Assembly: GCA_020425485.1 (NCBI GenBank)
Contig: JAGQRL010000250.1
Span: 1-6,978, forward strand
DNA length: 6,978 bases
Source: Rhodospirillaceae bacterium
GTDB lineage: Bacteria > Pseudomonadota > Alphaproteobacteria > DSM-16000 > Inquilinaceae
Reading direction: 5' to 3'
A program made the position numbers and the translations under genes. Of this stretch, positions 6,441-6,978 are shown in pieces. Numbering within the stretch: the stretch's first letter is position 1; each line of letters opens with the position of its first letter. A model generated the notes under the pieces. That model was not told the origin of the DNA, ran no database searches, and saw only the letters and a program-made list of their open reading frames with translations.

Positions 6441-6469
6441 ATGATATTTTTGTAATATCTCCTTGACAT
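6441..6469 (-). promoter_or_regulatory. Sigma70-like promoter candidate for the DUF2336-like gene
   Basis: On the minus strand ATGTCA (6469-6464, 4/6) is followed after exactly 17 bases by TATCAT (6446-6441, 5/6). Transcription would begin near 6434 and give a leader of about 130 nt containing the inverted repeat at 6325-6388. Spacing is ideal and the local sequence is AT-rich, but there is no experimental support. Confidence 0.4.
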
Positions 6470-6603
6470 CCACTAACCCCGCGTATTCGCCTAATATCTG
6501 TCAAGAATCTCAGAGACAGAAGGTTAATTACTGCAACCTCGAAACGATAAGTAGGGTTATTTTCATTCCGGGTCTAAGCAGCAGAGGTGCATGTCAACTA
6601 CGG

Positions 6604-6978
<375 letters not shown>

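Larger units (their letters stand above)
6302..6603. other. Gene-free intergenic stretch, AT-rich in its second half
   Basis: No frame longer than a few residues looks coding. From 6421 to 6600, 78 of 180 bases are G or C (43%), against about 70% in flanking genes. It holds the presumed promoter and leader of the DUF2336-like gene, a closing inverted repeat at 6325-6388, a short palindrome TGGGATCCCA (6368-6377), a hairpin GATATT/AATATC (6443-6459) and TTGACA-type hexamers at 6463-6468 (+), 6499-6504 (-) and 6592-6597 (-). No T-run terminator for the ABC-transporter gene was seen. Confidence 0.7.

Noticed and set aside
6529..6565. Possible 12-residue peptide (MKITLLIVSRLQ) on the minus strand
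   Set aside because: Too short to support, and the nearest GGA is adjacent to the ATG with almost no spacing.

Overview
The window is very GC-rich (about 70% in the coding regions), tightly packed and ordered like a bacterial chromosome. The protein families suggest an alphaproteobacterium, possibly Rhodospirillales-like. That placement is inference from gene content, because no marker gene is present. No phage, transposase, CRISPR, tRNA or rRNA gene was seen.

Layout: (1) 1-830 (+) is the 3' end of a Pat-type fused protein, an acyl-CoA synthetase/ATP-grasp module followed by a GNAT acetyltransferase. A GC-rich stem-loop follows its stop codon. (2) 983-2368 (+) encodes a membrane protein with about five N-terminal helices and a TPR C-terminal half. 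(3) 2399-3495 (-) is a two-gene operon joined by an ATGA overlap: a YibF-like glutathione S-transferase, then a DUF985 (cupin_5) protein. It converges on the TPR gene. (4) 3709-4473 (-) is gloB, hydroxyacylglutathione hydrolase (glyoxalase II), with a GTG start behind a strong AGGAGG. (5) 4566-4742 (-) is a 58-codon, AT-rich gene for a probable two-helix membrane protein. (6) 4894-5658 (+) is a SAM-dependent methyltransferase divergent from gloB. (7) 5801-6301 (-) is a DUF2336-like protein; a perfect 12-bp stem-loop lies between it and the methyltransferase. (8) 6302-6603 holds no gene, drops to about 43% GC over 6421-6600, and carries a promoter candidate and several inverted repeats. (9) 6604-6978 (-) is the C-terminal end of a YejF-like peptide ABC-transporter ATPase.

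How the genes fit together: gloB and the GST are both glutathione-linked and lie in the same orientation, so 2399-4473 may be a small electrophile-detoxification neighbourhood (inference). The other genes look like ordinary housekeeping or accessory genes. I found no convincing undescribed multi-gene system. The least explained items are the small AT-rich membrane-protein gene, the short DUF2336-like gene with its potentially structured leader, and the stem-loop at 5760-5795.
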